A model generated the notes under the pieces. The model ran no database searches and was not told where the DNA came from. It was given only the letters and a program-made list of their open reading frames with translations. Of a DNA stretch of 64,000 nt, positions 36,244 to 45,695 are shown piece after piece. Position 1 is the stretch's first letter, and each line of letters begins with the position of its first letter. Position numbers and translations under genes: made by a program. Source of the DNA: Gottfriedia acidiceleris (GTDB lineage: Bacteria > Bacillota > Bacilli > Bacillales > Bacillaceae_G); assembly GCF_002128425.1 (NCBI RefSeq), contig NZ_NESS01000001.1, forward strand, positions 670,149 to 734,148, written 5' to 3'.

Positions 36244-36693
36244 CTATATATCTAATACTACCGCCATTTCTTTTCCAAATCGATCGCCATAATCAATAAA
36301 TCCTAAACTTGAATATAAATTATGTGCTCCTAAGTTTTCAGGATGATATCCTACGACAATTCTTTTGGCATTAGTTAGTTTAGTCATTTCATCGATCAAT
36401 AACTGAGTAGCAATTTTACCAATTCCTTTTTGTTGATAGCTCTTATCAACCATTATTCTATATATCCAATATCCATCTAGCTCTTCTTCAGTAGTATTAA
36501 ACATTAAAAACCCAACCGCTTTACCTTCAAAATAAATAGCATATGGCTTTAGTGAAGATTCAAATTTCGATTGAGCAATCGAGATTGCATTCGATTCAAT
36601 GTGACTCTTTTGATCTTCAGATACCTCTAATAGACAGCATTCATACCAATTTTCTGCATTTAGTTCCACAAGTTCTACGTTTCTGTTCTGCAT
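36244..36693 (-). CDS. GNAT acetyltransferase, diamine/spermidine type
   Basis: 149 aa. It opens NVELVELNAENWYECCLLEV with EVSEDQKSHI close behind, and has IMVDKSYQQKGIGKIATQL (acetyl-CoA site) and VVGYHPENLGAHNLYSSLGF. This resembles spermidine/diamine acetyltransferases (PaiA/Bltd/SpeG-like). The exact amine is not known. Confidence 0.88.
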   Translation of the reverse strand: MQNRNVELVELNAENWYECCLLEVSEDQKSHIESNAISIAQSKFESSLKPYAIYFEGKAVGFLMFNTTEEELDGYWIYRIMVDKSYQQKGIGKIATQLLIDEMTKLTNAKRIVVGYHPENLGAHNLYSSLGFIDYGDRFGKEMAVVLDI

Positions 36694-36842
36694 AGTTTCT
36701 CCTTTGTTACAATTATTTGAGATTTACCCCATTCATAATTTTAACAAATTTTTCCAATTTAGAATCAGGACTTTTATCCTGATTCAACTACTCTATTAGT
36801 ACATTGACAAAAAAGGATTCTTAAACACAAAATAACCCCTCA

Positions 36843-37739
36843 TCATTGAGTGGCTATTTCTTTAACAATTTCGATAAATTTTTTACTTATATTTGAAAGC
36901 TTTTTGTTTTTTGGATAGATTACCCATAAATCTTTAACAACGTATTCATTATTTTCTTTGTAAGGAATAGATCTTAAGTTTCCACTTAGAATGTACGGAT
37001 GAAATTTAGCACCTGACTCATTAGAATACACAAATACATTATGTTCTCTAACAGTCTCTGTAAGTATATTCATACTGTTTGTAGTTACTCTTATTTTATT
37101 TTTATTTTCTTTAATTAACTTAGAATAATAATAATCAGAATAGATTGAATAGCACGCTGTATCCATTTCTAATACATCAGCTTTTGTTGCGTAGTCTAGA
37201 TGATAGAGAGGGGAGTTTTTTCCAACAATAACGTGAACACGATCAGTCCGAATTAATTCATAGTTAATATTTTTTTCACTCTTTAGTATCTCTAAATCTT
37301 GAGCGAAAAAGCAAAAATCATATTCAGTGTGTTTAATTGTTTCCATTATTAGTGGAGGATCTTTTTCCTCGATTTCAATCGTTACATTCGGATGTTCATC
37401 TTTAATTCTGTTCAATGCTCGTAGAAGTACAGCTGCAAAAGTAGGCGCAGCTACTATTTTCAAATGAACCTTTTTATTATTTTTATAATCAAACAGCTCT
37501 TCATTTAACTTACTGATAATTTCTAAGACTTCACTAGCTCTATTTATTAAAATCTTTCCTTCTTCTGTTGGAAATGTTCCTTTTCTTGAACGAGTAAAAA
37601 TACTTATTCCCATTTCATGCTCTAATTGGGAGATCGATTGACTTAGACCTGAACTTGTAATATGCAATTTTTCTGCAGCTTTAATGATTGATTTCTCGCT
37701 TGCAACTTTTACGATATATTCCATTTGCTCGAAATTCAT
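36843..37739 (-). CDS. LysR-family regulator
   Basis: 298 aa. Winged HTH MNFEQMEYIVKVASEKSIIK and AAEKLHITSSGLSQSISQLE, then a LysR effector domain (HLKIVAAPTFAAVLLRALNR; EHPNVTIEIEE). ATG at 37739 follows GAGGAG by 5 bp, so the longer frame is ignored. A weak terminator overlaps its stop codon. No divergent target gene adjoins; the acetyltransferase at 37889 is upstream in the same direction. Confidence 0.92.
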   Translation of the reverse strand: MNFEQMEYIVKVASEKSIIKAAEKLHITSSGLSQSISQLEHEMGISIFTRSRKGTFPTEEGKILINRASEVLEIISKLNEELFDYKNNKKVHLKIVAAPTFAAVLLRALNRIKDEHPNVTIEIEEKDPPLIMETIKHTEYDFCFFAQDLEILKSEKNINYELIRTDRVHVIVGKNSPLYHLDYATKADVLEMDTACYSIYSDYYYSKLIKENKNKIRVTTNSMNILTETVREHNVFVYSNESGAKFHPYILSGNLRSIPYKENNEYVVKDLWVIYPKNKKLSNISKKFIEIVKEIATQ

Positions 37740-37888
37740 AAATTCTCCTCGAATAAGAGTATACACACTTATATTTTCTTTCAATTGAAGTTGTATTCAC
37801 ATTCTAGCATGAATAAGTGGTGTAATTCAAAAGCCTCCCGTTATGATTTATGATCTGACTAAAACATGCTTTTATTAAGCGAGAAGGT

Positions 37889-38350
37889 TCATAAAAACAA
37901 TTGCATTTCATTATCTTTATTTGTAAAACCTATTTTTTTATATAGTGGCGCACCATCCTCAGAAGCGTGCAACCAAATTCGTTTAACTCCACTTTTTTTA
38001 CATTCATCGATACACAGCTCGAGAAGTTTTCTGGCCAATCCTTTACCACGATACTTTGGGAGAGTGTACATATTTAGAATATAGGCTTCAATCCCTTTTA
38101 AATTCTCTAAATATGGTGGTCTTTTAAATAAGACCATCCCACTAATACTTACTGCCACCCCATTATTTTCTACCATAAAGGATAGAAATTCATTTTTTGA
38201 AAGTGCTGTATTTAAATATTCCCTCGTTGAAGTTTCGATTAGATGCTCCTCTTCATGAGTCCTCAGTTCGCCTAATTCCTTTAGAAGTTCCAATCGTAAA
38301 TTTATTACTTGCTCAATATGTTCATTAGTTACCTTAATAAAATTGAACAA
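37889..38350 (-). CDS. GNAT acetyltransferase
   Basis: 153 aa. FIKVTNEHIEQVINLRLELL, NNGVAVSISGMVLFKR, and acetyl-CoA site MYTLPKYRGKGLARKLLELC, then IWLHASEDGAPLYKKIGF. Start codon is TTG at 38350 after AGGAAGTG. Substrate unknown. Confidence 0.88.
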   Translation of the reverse strand: MFNFIKVTNEHIEQVINLRLELLKELGELRTHEEEHLIETSTREYLNTALSKNEFLSFMVENNGVAVSISGMVLFKRPPYLENLKGIEAYILNMYTLPKYRGKGLARKLLELCIDECKKSGVKRIWLHASEDGAPLYKKIGFTNKDNEMQLFL

Positions 38351-38421
38351 TTAAACACTTCCTTTTCTTTTAATTTTCTTTAAGTATATAACTGTATATT
38401 CTTTAAAATGGTACTTAAAAA

Positions 38422-38449
38422 AAAGAATCGACTAAATTGTCGATCCTTT
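38422..38449 (-). terminator. Terminator of two-component regulator
   Basis: AAAGAATCGAC and GTCGATCCTTT stem (one mismatch) with a long T run on the minus strand. Confidence 0.8.
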
Positions 38450-38479
38450 TGTTTTAACTAATACATGAGATAAATAATA

Positions 38480-39841
38480 TTAAACCTTCTCAGAAAAATA
38501 CTTATTCATCTTATATAAAAGACTTTGTCTAGAAATCCCAAGTTTTCTCGCTGCTTTTGCAGGCTGACCAAGCGAATCATCAAGAGCTTTCAAAATGTAC
38601 TTTCTCTCAATTTGATCTAATATTTCTGGTAAAGGGAGATCGTCATTCACTGATTCAATTAAACTTTCATTTTTCATTTCGCGTATTTCTCTTGGAAAAT
38701 CCTCAATTACGAGTGTTTCGCTGTTACATAAAACGACGGCTCTTTCAATTGCATTTTCTAGTTCACGAACATTACCTTGCCAATGATAATTCATTAAATA
38801 ATTTAATAGCTCTCGGTTAGCTTGATAGTTTTTTTGATGTTTATTTCGATACTTATCTAGAAATTTTTCTACTAAGAGTGGAATGTCTAACTTACGCTCT
38901 CGTAATGGCGGTATGTATAGGTCAACAATATTTAATCGATAATATAAATCTTCTCGAAATTTGCTCTCTTCCACTAATTTCTTTAAATCCCGATTCGTTG
39001 CACAAATAATCCGGACGTCAACAGTTCTCAGCAAATCGCTTCCAACTCTCATAAACGTCTTATCCTGTGTGACTTGAAGAAGCTTTGCCTGAAACGCAGG
39101 TGAAATTTCACCAATTTCATCTAAAAAAATGGTTCCTCCATTTGCAGCTTCAAATTTTCCTTTTCTGCTAGCGACAGCTCCTGTGAATGAGCCCTTTTCG
39201 TGACCAAATAATTCACTTTCCAATAATGATTCAGGAATTGCTGCACAGTTTACTGGAACAAAAGGCGCTTGTTTTCGTCCACTTAGTGTATGGATCATTT
39301 TTGCAATTTTTGTTTTTCCTGTTCCACTTTCTCCTTGAATCATAATATTTGCTTCTGTGTCTGAAACTCGTTCTACTAAGTTAATGATGTTTTTCATCTG
39401 AGGACTGCTTGTCACGATTTCCCCATAAATTTCAGATTGTTGAAGCTGTTCTTTAAGCAGTTTATTTTCCTCTTTTACACCAAGCCATTCAAATGCCTTT
39501 TCAATTACAACGATTAATTCTGTTAATTTAACAGGTTTTACCAAGTAATCAAATGCACCAGCCTTCATTGCCGAAACAGCATTGTCAACATTACCAAAAG
39601 CCGTCATCATAATGAACACCTTATTAGGATAAAGCCCAATAAATTCTTGTAAAAGCTCTAAGCCCGATACATCTGGAAGTTTCACATCTAAAAAAACCAA
39701 GCTTGCAGAAACTTCAGCCATTTTTTTTCGAGCCTCTTGCCCATTCGCAGCCGTATAAACGGTATACCCCTGTTTGAAAAGCGAGGATTTTAAGATTTTT
39801 AAAATTTTCGATTCATCGTCTACAAGTAAAATGGTTTTCAT
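38480..39841 (-). CDS. NtrC-type sigma-54-dependent response regulator
   Basis: 453 aa. Receiver domain (LLVDDESKI; phospho-acceptor D52 in FLDVKLP; TAFGNVDNA). AAA+ domain with Walker A GESGTGKTKIAK, the sigma-54 contact loop ESELFGHEKGSFTGA, and FLDEIGEI. Factor-of-inversion HTH at the C terminus (AKAARKLGISRQSLLYKMNK). It must act with sigma-54 at -24/-12 promoters, and two of these lie in the window at 17585 and 46622. The kinase gene ends 20 bp before it. DctD/AtoC-like in layout. Confidence 0.95.
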   Translation of the reverse strand: MKTILLVDDESKILKILKSSLFKQGYTVYTAANGQEARKKMAEVSASLVFLDVKLPDVSGLELLQEFIGLYPNKVFIMMTAFGNVDNAVSAMKAGAFDYLVKPVKLTELIVVIEKAFEWLGVKEENKLLKEQLQQSEIYGEIVTSSPQMKNIINLVERVSDTEANIMIQGESGTGKTKIAKMIHTLSGRKQAPFVPVNCAAIPESLLESELFGHEKGSFTGAVASRKGKFEAANGGTIFLDEIGEISPAFQAKLLQVTQDKTFMRVGSDLLRTVDVRIICATNRDLKKLVEESKFREDLYYRLNIVDLYIPPLRERKLDIPLLVEKFLDKYRNKHQKNYQANRELLNYLMNYHWQGNVRELENAIERAVVLCNSETLVIEDFPREIREMKNESLIESVNDDLPLPEILDQIERKYILKALDDSLGQPAKAARKLGISRQSLLYKMNKYFSEKV

Positions 39842-39861
39842 TAATCTATTACTCTCCTTTC

Positions 39862-41937
39862 CTATACAAATTTTGGGAGCTTTATTGTAAATATTGTTCC
39901 TCCCACATCTGATTGTGCGTAAATTTCTCCACCAAATTGCGTCGTAATTTCATGGGCAATAGATAACCCAAGTCCTGTACCTTCCTTTTTTGTTGTATAA
40001 AATGGATCAAAAATCCAGTTAATTTCCGACTCTGGAATCCCAATCCCTGTATCTTTGATTTCTATTGACCAAAAGTTACCAGATTCAGATAGCTTGATTG
40101 ATAGATTTCCACCATCTTCCATTGCATGTAAACTATTTATTATGATGTTTAAGAATACTTGACTTAACTTCCCTTGCGAAGCGAAAACGAAAGCTTCTTC
40201 CGTTTGAAATGTTTTTGTAACGGAAATACTTTGTTCGACCAATTTATTTTTTAATAGATTAAGGAGCTCATCAATGACGGCTGCTACATCTACCTTTTCC
40301 CAATCTTCTTCAATTTCACCTTTTGATAATTTTAAGAATTCAGATAATATTTTATTCAAACGATCCGTTGTTTCTAAAATATCTTCTGACATTTCCTCCA
40401 CAAAAGTAGGGTCTGTTAAATCTAATTGAATAGCTTCCGCTGCAGCTTGTATAATGCTTAACGGATTTTTTATTTCATGTGCAATCCCTGCTGTTAATTG
40501 CCCCAATGAAGCAAGTTTTTCACTTTGCTTTACGAACTCTTCCATTTTTTTATAATCACTAACATCCCTTAAAATCAAAATGGAACCAATCGTATTATTC
40601 CATTCGTCACTAAAAAATGAAGAATAAATGCGGACGTCCCGTTTATTGCCAGACTTGTCATAAATATGACTTTCCATCTCGTTAATTTCAGTGCCTTCTT
40701 TAATCGTCTTCCATGCCAAAAATTCGTCTTCATTTCTTTTAAAAGGAACGTCAATAATATACTTTCCAGTGACTTCTTCCCTAGAATGACCCGATAATTC
40801 CTCGGCACCTTTATTGAACGTAACGATTCTTCCTTCATTATTCATCGTAATAATTCCGTAGGGGATCGATTCTACTATATTAAATAAATATCTCTCTTTA
40901 TTTTTAAGCTCAGTAGCCATATTTCCCATCGTTGTCGCAAGGTTCTCAAGCTCGTCCCCTGTATGAAGAATTTCAAAATTATCCCTTTTTCCTTCAGAAT
41001 ATTCCTTAGCTTGTTTCGTTAATAAAGTCACAGGTTTAATAATTCGAAATGCACCAAACATCGTTAATAGGAATGTTAGTAGAAGAACAACGAAAAAGCC
41101 TTGTAGTAACAAAACTTGCACTTGATTCGCTGGAGCAAGCGCCTGGTCAATCGATTCACCGATCATCAAGCCCATTCCCCCTAAAGTCATTGGCCTGTAG
41201 GAAATTAACATTTCTTTACTGAATAATTTTCCTTCCCATATACCGCTTCGATATTTACTAAGTTCATTTCCTAAATGATGCTTCGATAATGACTCACCAA
41301 TATACTTTTCAGTTGTATCAGAAATAATTGTTCCATTACGATCGATTAATAGATTTATACCTTTTGAACCAATCTTGCCCTCTGAAAGATAGTCTGATAA
41401 CGTACTCAAATTCACATAAGCAATAACGGCTCCGTGATAATTTAATTTTTCGTCAAGTATTGGATAAGCAACAGCAAATGTTTTCCGTCCATCATCTAAG
41501 GTTAAGAGATTCGAAATGTAAAAGGTTTTACTCCATTTTAATCGTTTTACAATACTATTTATTTCAACTGTATATGAATTATTGACATTTGGGATAGTCG
41601 TGATCGAATATCCGTTTTGATCAAGCACATCAATAAATAAATAGAGTGGGTTTTTAGACACGACATGATTCATTTCTCCCTGATAGGAAAGCGTATTTTC
41701 CTTCTTTGCGAATTCGGTTATCACACGGGTATCATTTATCATTTTGTCGATCATGAAACTTGTCTTCGTAGTAATCGTCTTACTCATTAATTGATTCCGG
41801 TACTTTATCTCAGACCGGACCGAATTATTCAATACATTCGTCGTTATATAATAAATGGAGGCTAGTGAAGTAAAAACTACAACAAATGTAAGTAGAACAT
41901 ATCTTTTCGTAATTCTAGATTGCAATAATTGTTTCAA
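39862..41937 (-). CDS. Cache-HAMP-PAS sensor histidine kinase
   Basis: About 691 aa. Helix near residues 15-35; extracellular double Cache-like sensor to about 280 (LFIDVLDQNGYSITT; LLIDRNGTIISD); second helix; HAMP; PAS (NIVESIPYGIITMNNEGRIV); HisKA AGIAHEIKNPLS; HATPase with IKDTGIGIP and GTGLGLS. It resembles DctB/AtoS/ZraS-type kinases that sense external small acids. The frame opens ATG at 41952, but that ATG overlaps GGAGGT, which better serves the TTG at 41937. A terminator separates it from the nitrilase gene. Confidence 0.93.
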   Translation of the reverse strand: MKQLLQSRITKRYVLLTFVVVFTSLASIYYITTNVLNNSVRSEIKYRNQLMSKTITTKTSFMIDKMINDTRVITEFAKKENTLSYQGEMNHVVSKNPLYLFIDVLDQNGYSITTIPNVNNSYTVEINSIVKRLKWSKTFYISNLLTLDDGRKTFAVAYPILDEKLNYHGAVIAYVNLSTLSDYLSEGKIGSKGINLLIDRNGTIISDTTEKYIGESLSKHHLGNELSKYRSGIWEGKLFSKEMLISYRPMTLGGMGLMIGESIDQALAPANQVQVLLLQGFFVVLLLTFLLTMFGAFRIIKPVTLLTKQAKEYSEGKRDNFEILHTGDELENLATTMGNMATELKNKERYLFNIVESIPYGIITMNNEGRIVTFNKGAEELSGHSREEVTGKYIIDVPFKRNEDEFLAWKTIKEGTEINEMESHIYDKSGNKRDVRIYSSFFSDEWNNTIGSILILRDVSDYKKMEEFVKQSEKLASLGQLTAGIAHEIKNPLSIIQAAAEAIQLDLTDPTFVEEMSEDILETTDRLNKILSEFLKLSKGEIEEDWEKVDVAAVIDELLNLLKNKLVEQSISVTKTFQTEEAFVFASQGKLSQVFLNIIINSLHAMEDGGNLSIKLSESGNFWSIEIKDTGIGIPESEINWIFDPFYTTKKEGTGLGLSIAHEITTQFGGEIYAQSDVGGTIFTIKLPKFV

Positions 41938-42016
41938 GTTCCTTACCTCCATTGGAAGTTCTCTTTTTATTATATATTTTTAGAAAATTCGTGTAAATTA
42001 TTATTAGAGAAAAACA

Positions 42017-42048
42017 AAATGCCCTCTCTACTATAAAGGAGGGCATTT
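42017..42048 (-). terminator. Terminator after nitrilase gene
   Basis: AAATGCCCTC and GAGGGCATTT perfect arms around a 12-base loop; T-rich tail on the minus strand. It separates the sigma-54 operon from the kinase genes. Confidence 0.85.
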
Positions 42049-42053
42049 CCTTT

Positions 42054-42896
42054 TCATCGAAACTGCAAGTCGGCAATTTCTTGATAATGCTTGATCGTTA
42101 TATGAGTATCCTCATCTCTAATGACAGGAAGTAACGTTTTTACTTCTCTAACTAAACTTGAATCGATTTCACATATTTGTACTGACGGTTCTCCATATGG
42201 ACATTGCGCAATTATTTTGCCATATGGATTGAAAACTTTCGAATTTCCATAAAATGAGATTCCGTTTTCCTCTCCAACTCGATTCACTAATACAACATAA
42301 CAGCCGTATATACTTGCATAAAACTTGCCAACCGTTTCCCAACCTTCCGAGCTAGAATACTGGCTACCAAGGCCACCAGCTGGACTATTTATTAATCCAA
42401 TTAGCAGGGATGTATGATGATGCGCTGCAATATGAGGTAAAGATGGTTGCCATAAATCATTGCAAATTAGCATCGCAGAATGAAAGGAATTAATTTTTTG
42501 TATAGTTACTTTCTTTCCTTTTGAGAAATATTTACCTTCTTCAAAAACTCCATAATTAGTTGGGTAAACCTTACGTTGAACAGAAGTGACCTGACCATTT
42601 TGGATCATCATTGCTGAATTGTAAATTTGATTTCCTAAGCCTTCTTCCACAAAACCGAAAACTACGCTCATGCCAAACTCTCTCGATGCCCGGCATATCT
42701 TTTTTATTTCGTTTGAATCTATCGATAAAGCTAGATCATATAATTGACCTTTTAAGTCATAACCAGTTAATGATAACTCCGGAAAAACTAGTAACTCAGT
42801 TTTGCCCTCATATTTCTCCATAAGAGTAATCATTTCTGATAAATTCGCTTCAATATCGCCAAAAACTGGTGCAACTTGGGCAATTCCTACTTTCAT
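42054..42896 (-). CDS. Nitrilase-superfamily amidase
   Basis: 280 aa carbon-nitrogen hydrolase. Catalytic triad: Glu in LVFPELSLTGYDL, Lys in VQRKVYPTNYGVFEEGKYF, Cys in AMLICNDLWQPSLP. Start ATG 42896 after AAAAGGAG, 26 bp inside the end of the glcF gene, so the longer in-frame extension is ignored. Last gene of the sigma-54 operon. Likely hydrolyses an amide or carbamoyl group of the unknown substrate (inference). Confidence 0.9.
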   Translation of the reverse strand: MKVGIAQVAPVFGDIEANLSEMITLMEKYEGKTELLVFPELSLTGYDLKGQLYDLALSIDSNEIKKICRASREFGMSVVFGFVEEGLGNQIYNSAMMIQNGQVTSVQRKVYPTNYGVFEEGKYFSKGKKVTIQKINSFHSAMLICNDLWQPSLPHIAAHHHTSLLIGLINSPAGGLGSQYSSSEGWETVGKFYASIYGCYVVLVNRVGEENGISFYGNSKVFNPYGKIIAQCPYGEPSVQICEIDSSLVREVKTLLPVIRDEDTHITIKHYQEIADLQFR

Positions 42897-42921
42897 ATGA
42901 CTCTCCTTTTCTATCGAACGA

Positions 42922-44274
42922 TTAAGAAATTCCACATGCTTCAGCCAGTACGTCTACTAAATGTACCCCTTGGACATGAGAACTACAGCCCTTTCTTTCT
43001 ATTCCAACTCGCATTTGTAGCAAGCACCCTGGATTAGTCGTAACCACTGTCGCTGCTTTCGTCTTTTCTACATTTTCCATTTTTCGATCGAGGATTTTCA
43101 TTGATTCTTCAAAATGAAGAAGATTATAAATTCCACCTGATGCACAACAGCTATCACTGCAAGACAATTCAATAAAGTCAGCTCCAGGAATTGAACGTAA
43201 TAATTTCCTTGGTTCTTGTTGGACTTCTTGAACATTTCGTAAATGACAAGAATCCTGGTACGTAATGGCACCTTTCCATTCTTTCTTAAATGGTAGTGGT
43301 CCGTATTCTACAAGTACTTCACTTATATCTTTAGAAGCTAAAGCAAAGTTCTTAGCACGCTCTGCCCATTCTTCTTCATTTCTTAAAAGATGGTCGTATT
43401 CATTTAGCTGAGCTCCGCAACCACCAGCATTATTAATAAAATAAGTCGCGTTCGCTTCCTCAAAAGCAACAATATTCTTTTTCGCCATCTCTTTAGCATG
43501 ATCTGTCATACCTTGGTGTGCATGAAGAGCACCACAACAATTTTGTGCTGCTGGAATAATGACTTCACACCCAACTAATGTTAACAGTTCAATCGTTAAA
43601 CGATTTGTCCGATTTAAGATGGCATCGGATATACAACCTGTAAAAAACGCGACCCTCGTTTTCGTTTCTCCTTTTGCAGGAATGACAGTTTCATATTTAT
43701 GTCGTTTTAATGGAGATTCGATAACCGGTAGAACGCTTTCAAATTGAGCCATTGGTTCCGAAATCTTAGATAGAATCTTCGTCTTTTTCACAATTGTTCT
43801 CATTCCAGATTTTTGATAAAACCAAGTTAAATTACCTAGGAATCTCATTCGTTTCGGATATGGAAATACTTGTGATAATAATAACTGCTTTACTTTATCA
43901 TTCTTCGTTTTTTCATGTTTTTTTGCTTGTTCCTCTGCAATGACCTCTTTTGCAGATTCTAGAATATGCCCGTAAGGAACACTTACAGGACATGCCGTTT
44001 CACAAGCCCGACATCCTAAGCATAGATCAATCGGTTCAGCCAAATGCTTGGAAACATCGATTTTACCTTCAGCCGCCATTTTGACGAGGTTAATTCTTCC
44101 TCTAGGAGAAGCCGATTCTTTTCCCATTGATTCATAAGTAGGACATGCTGGTAAACAATAGCCACACTGGATGCATTGATTTGTAGCTTCATATGCTAAG
44201 TCAAACAGTCGATTACCTTTTTTAAGTTCAATATCCGGCGACTTTATTAATTCCTTTAAAGGAGGAGGATTCAT
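42922..44274 (-). CDS. GlcF-like iron-sulfur oxidase subunit
   Basis: 450 aa. Two CxxCxxCxxxCP clusters (CIQCGYCLPACPTYE; CLGCRACETACP) for 4Fe-4S centres near residues 35 and 90, then two CCG-type domains (FFTGCISD, QNCCGALHAHQG; SCHLRN, SCCASGG). It passes electrons from the FAD subunit to the respiratory chain. The gene starts 2 bp after glcD ends. Confidence 0.93.
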   Translation of the reverse strand: MNPPPLKELIKSPDIELKKGNRLFDLAYEATNQCIQCGYCLPACPTYESMGKESASPRGRINLVKMAAEGKIDVSKHLAEPIDLCLGCRACETACPVSVPYGHILESAKEVIAEEQAKKHEKTKNDKVKQLLLSQVFPYPKRMRFLGNLTWFYQKSGMRTIVKKTKILSKISEPMAQFESVLPVIESPLKRHKYETVIPAKGETKTRVAFFTGCISDAILNRTNRLTIELLTLVGCEVIIPAAQNCCGALHAHQGMTDHAKEMAKKNIVAFEEANATYFINNAGGCGAQLNEYDHLLRNEEEWAERAKNFALASKDISEVLVEYGPLPFKKEWKGAITYQDSCHLRNVQEVQQEPRKLLRSIPGADFIELSCSDSCCASGGIYNLLHFEESMKILDRKMENVEKTKAATVVTTNPGCLLQMRVGIERKGCSSHVQGVHLVDVLAEACGIS

Positions 44275-44276
44275 AT

Positions 44277-45680
44277 TTAAACGAGCACCACCTTTGTTTG
44301 CCCTGCTTTTGGGAAAATCTTTCCGGGATTTAGAATCAGGTTAGGGTCCCAAGCATGTTTGATTTTTTTCATTAAATCAAGACCATCAACTCCAAGCTCC
44401 ATCTCCATATATGGTGCTTTTAGTGTACCAATTCCGTGTTCACCTGAAAGCGTGCCACCTAGGGATACTGCTGCTTCAAAGATCTCACTAACGGCATCTT
44501 CCACTCGTTTCATTTCAGCAATATTTCGTTTATCTGTAATAATATTCGGATGTAAATTCCCATCACCCGCATGGCCAAATACAACTAAATTCAGTTCATA
44601 TTTTCTACGAATTTGATCCAGTTTTTCCATCATTGCCGGGATTTGGCTTCGAGGAACAGTTGCATCTTCTGATATTTTAGTCGGCCCCATTTGTGTGATA
44701 GCTGGAGATACCATTCTTCGTGCTTTCCAAATGTCATCCCTTTCTTCATCTGTTTTAGCTGTTCGAACGCTCGTTGCTCCAACGCTCCAGCAAAGCTCTT
44801 CACATTTTTCAATTTCCTCTTCAATCGCCAAAGGATGCCCATCTACTTCAATAATAACAAGTGCCTCGGCATCAAGAGGAAGGCCGCATGGACTGAAATT
44901 TTCAACTGCTCTTATACATGCGTTATCCATTAATTCCATCGCAGCAGGTAAAATACCAGATGATAAAATTTTCGTAATAGCATAGCCAGAATCGACTAAT
45001 CTACTAAATGTCGCTAATAAAGTTTTTCGTGCGAGTGGTTTTGGGATTAATCTTAAAGTCGCTTCCGTAACGATTGCCAATGTCCCTTCAGAGCCTACTA
45101 TTAATCTAGTTAAGTCATAGCCTGTCACGTTTTTTACCGTTTTCCCACCTGTTCGAACGATTTTTCCTTCTGGTGTAACTACTTCTAATCCAATAACATA
45201 TTCCTTTGTCGTCCCATACTTTAGCCCTTTTGGTCCGCTCGAGTTCTCCAAAATATTTCCTCCAATAGTGGATATTTTAGAGCTACTTGGGTCAGGCGCA
45301 TAAAACAATCCTACCTCTTCCGCTTTTTGATGAATTTCTCCTGTTGTGATTCCGGGCGATACGATTGCTAACAGATTTTCTCGATCAATAATTAGCTTTC
45401 TATTCATTCTAGTCATATCTAAAACGATACCGCCTTCAACAGGCAAAGGTCCCCCGCTTAACGAAGTCGCAGACCCCCTTGGATAAATCGGAATGCGATA
45501 TTTGTTTGCTATTTTCATAATCTCACTAATTTGCTCAGCATTTTCAGGTTGAATTGCTAACTCAGGTAAATACTCACCAAATGAAGCATCATAACTATAA
45601 GAATATAACTCTGCCAGGTCGGTCAGTATCCGATCAGACGGGATAAATTGCTCGATTTCTTTTACAATCATTTCATCCAA
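44277..45680 (-). CDS. GlcD-like FAD-linked 2-hydroxyacid oxidase subunit
   Basis: 467 aa. FAD-binding PCMH domain (IPIYPRGSATSLSGG; YAPDPSSSKISTIGG; GGKTVKNVTGYDLTRLIVGS) and C-terminal oxidase domain (HAGDGNLHPNII; GEHGIGTLK; HAWDPNLILNPGKIFP). Oxidises glycolate, D-lactate or a related 2-hydroxyacid with GlcF. TTG start after AAGGGAGA. No glcE gene is present, so it is the two-subunit form. Confidence 0.93.
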   Translation of the reverse strand: MDEMIVKEIEQFIPSDRILTDLAELYSYSYDASFGEYLPELAIQPENAEQISEIMKIANKYRIPIYPRGSATSLSGGPLPVEGGIVLDMTRMNRKLIIDRENLLAIVSPGITTGEIHQKAEEVGLFYAPDPSSSKISTIGGNILENSSGPKGLKYGTTKEYVIGLEVVTPEGKIVRTGGKTVKNVTGYDLTRLIVGSEGTLAIVTEATLRLIPKPLARKTLLATFSRLVDSGYAITKILSSGILPAAMELMDNACIRAVENFSPCGLPLDAEALVIIEVDGHPLAIEEEIEKCEELCWSVGATSVRTAKTDEERDDIWKARRMVSPAITQMGPTKISEDATVPRSQIPAMMEKLDQIRRKYELNLVVFGHAGDGNLHPNIITDKRNIAEMKRVEDAVSEIFEAAVSLGGTLSGEHGIGTLKAPYMEMELGVDGLDLMKKIKHAWDPNLILNPGKIFPKAGQTKVVLV

Positions 45681-45695
45681 TTCGATTCTCCCTTT

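Noticed and set aside
44359..44985. Several overlapping frames opposite glcD
   Set aside because: Shadow frames of a well-conserved gene.
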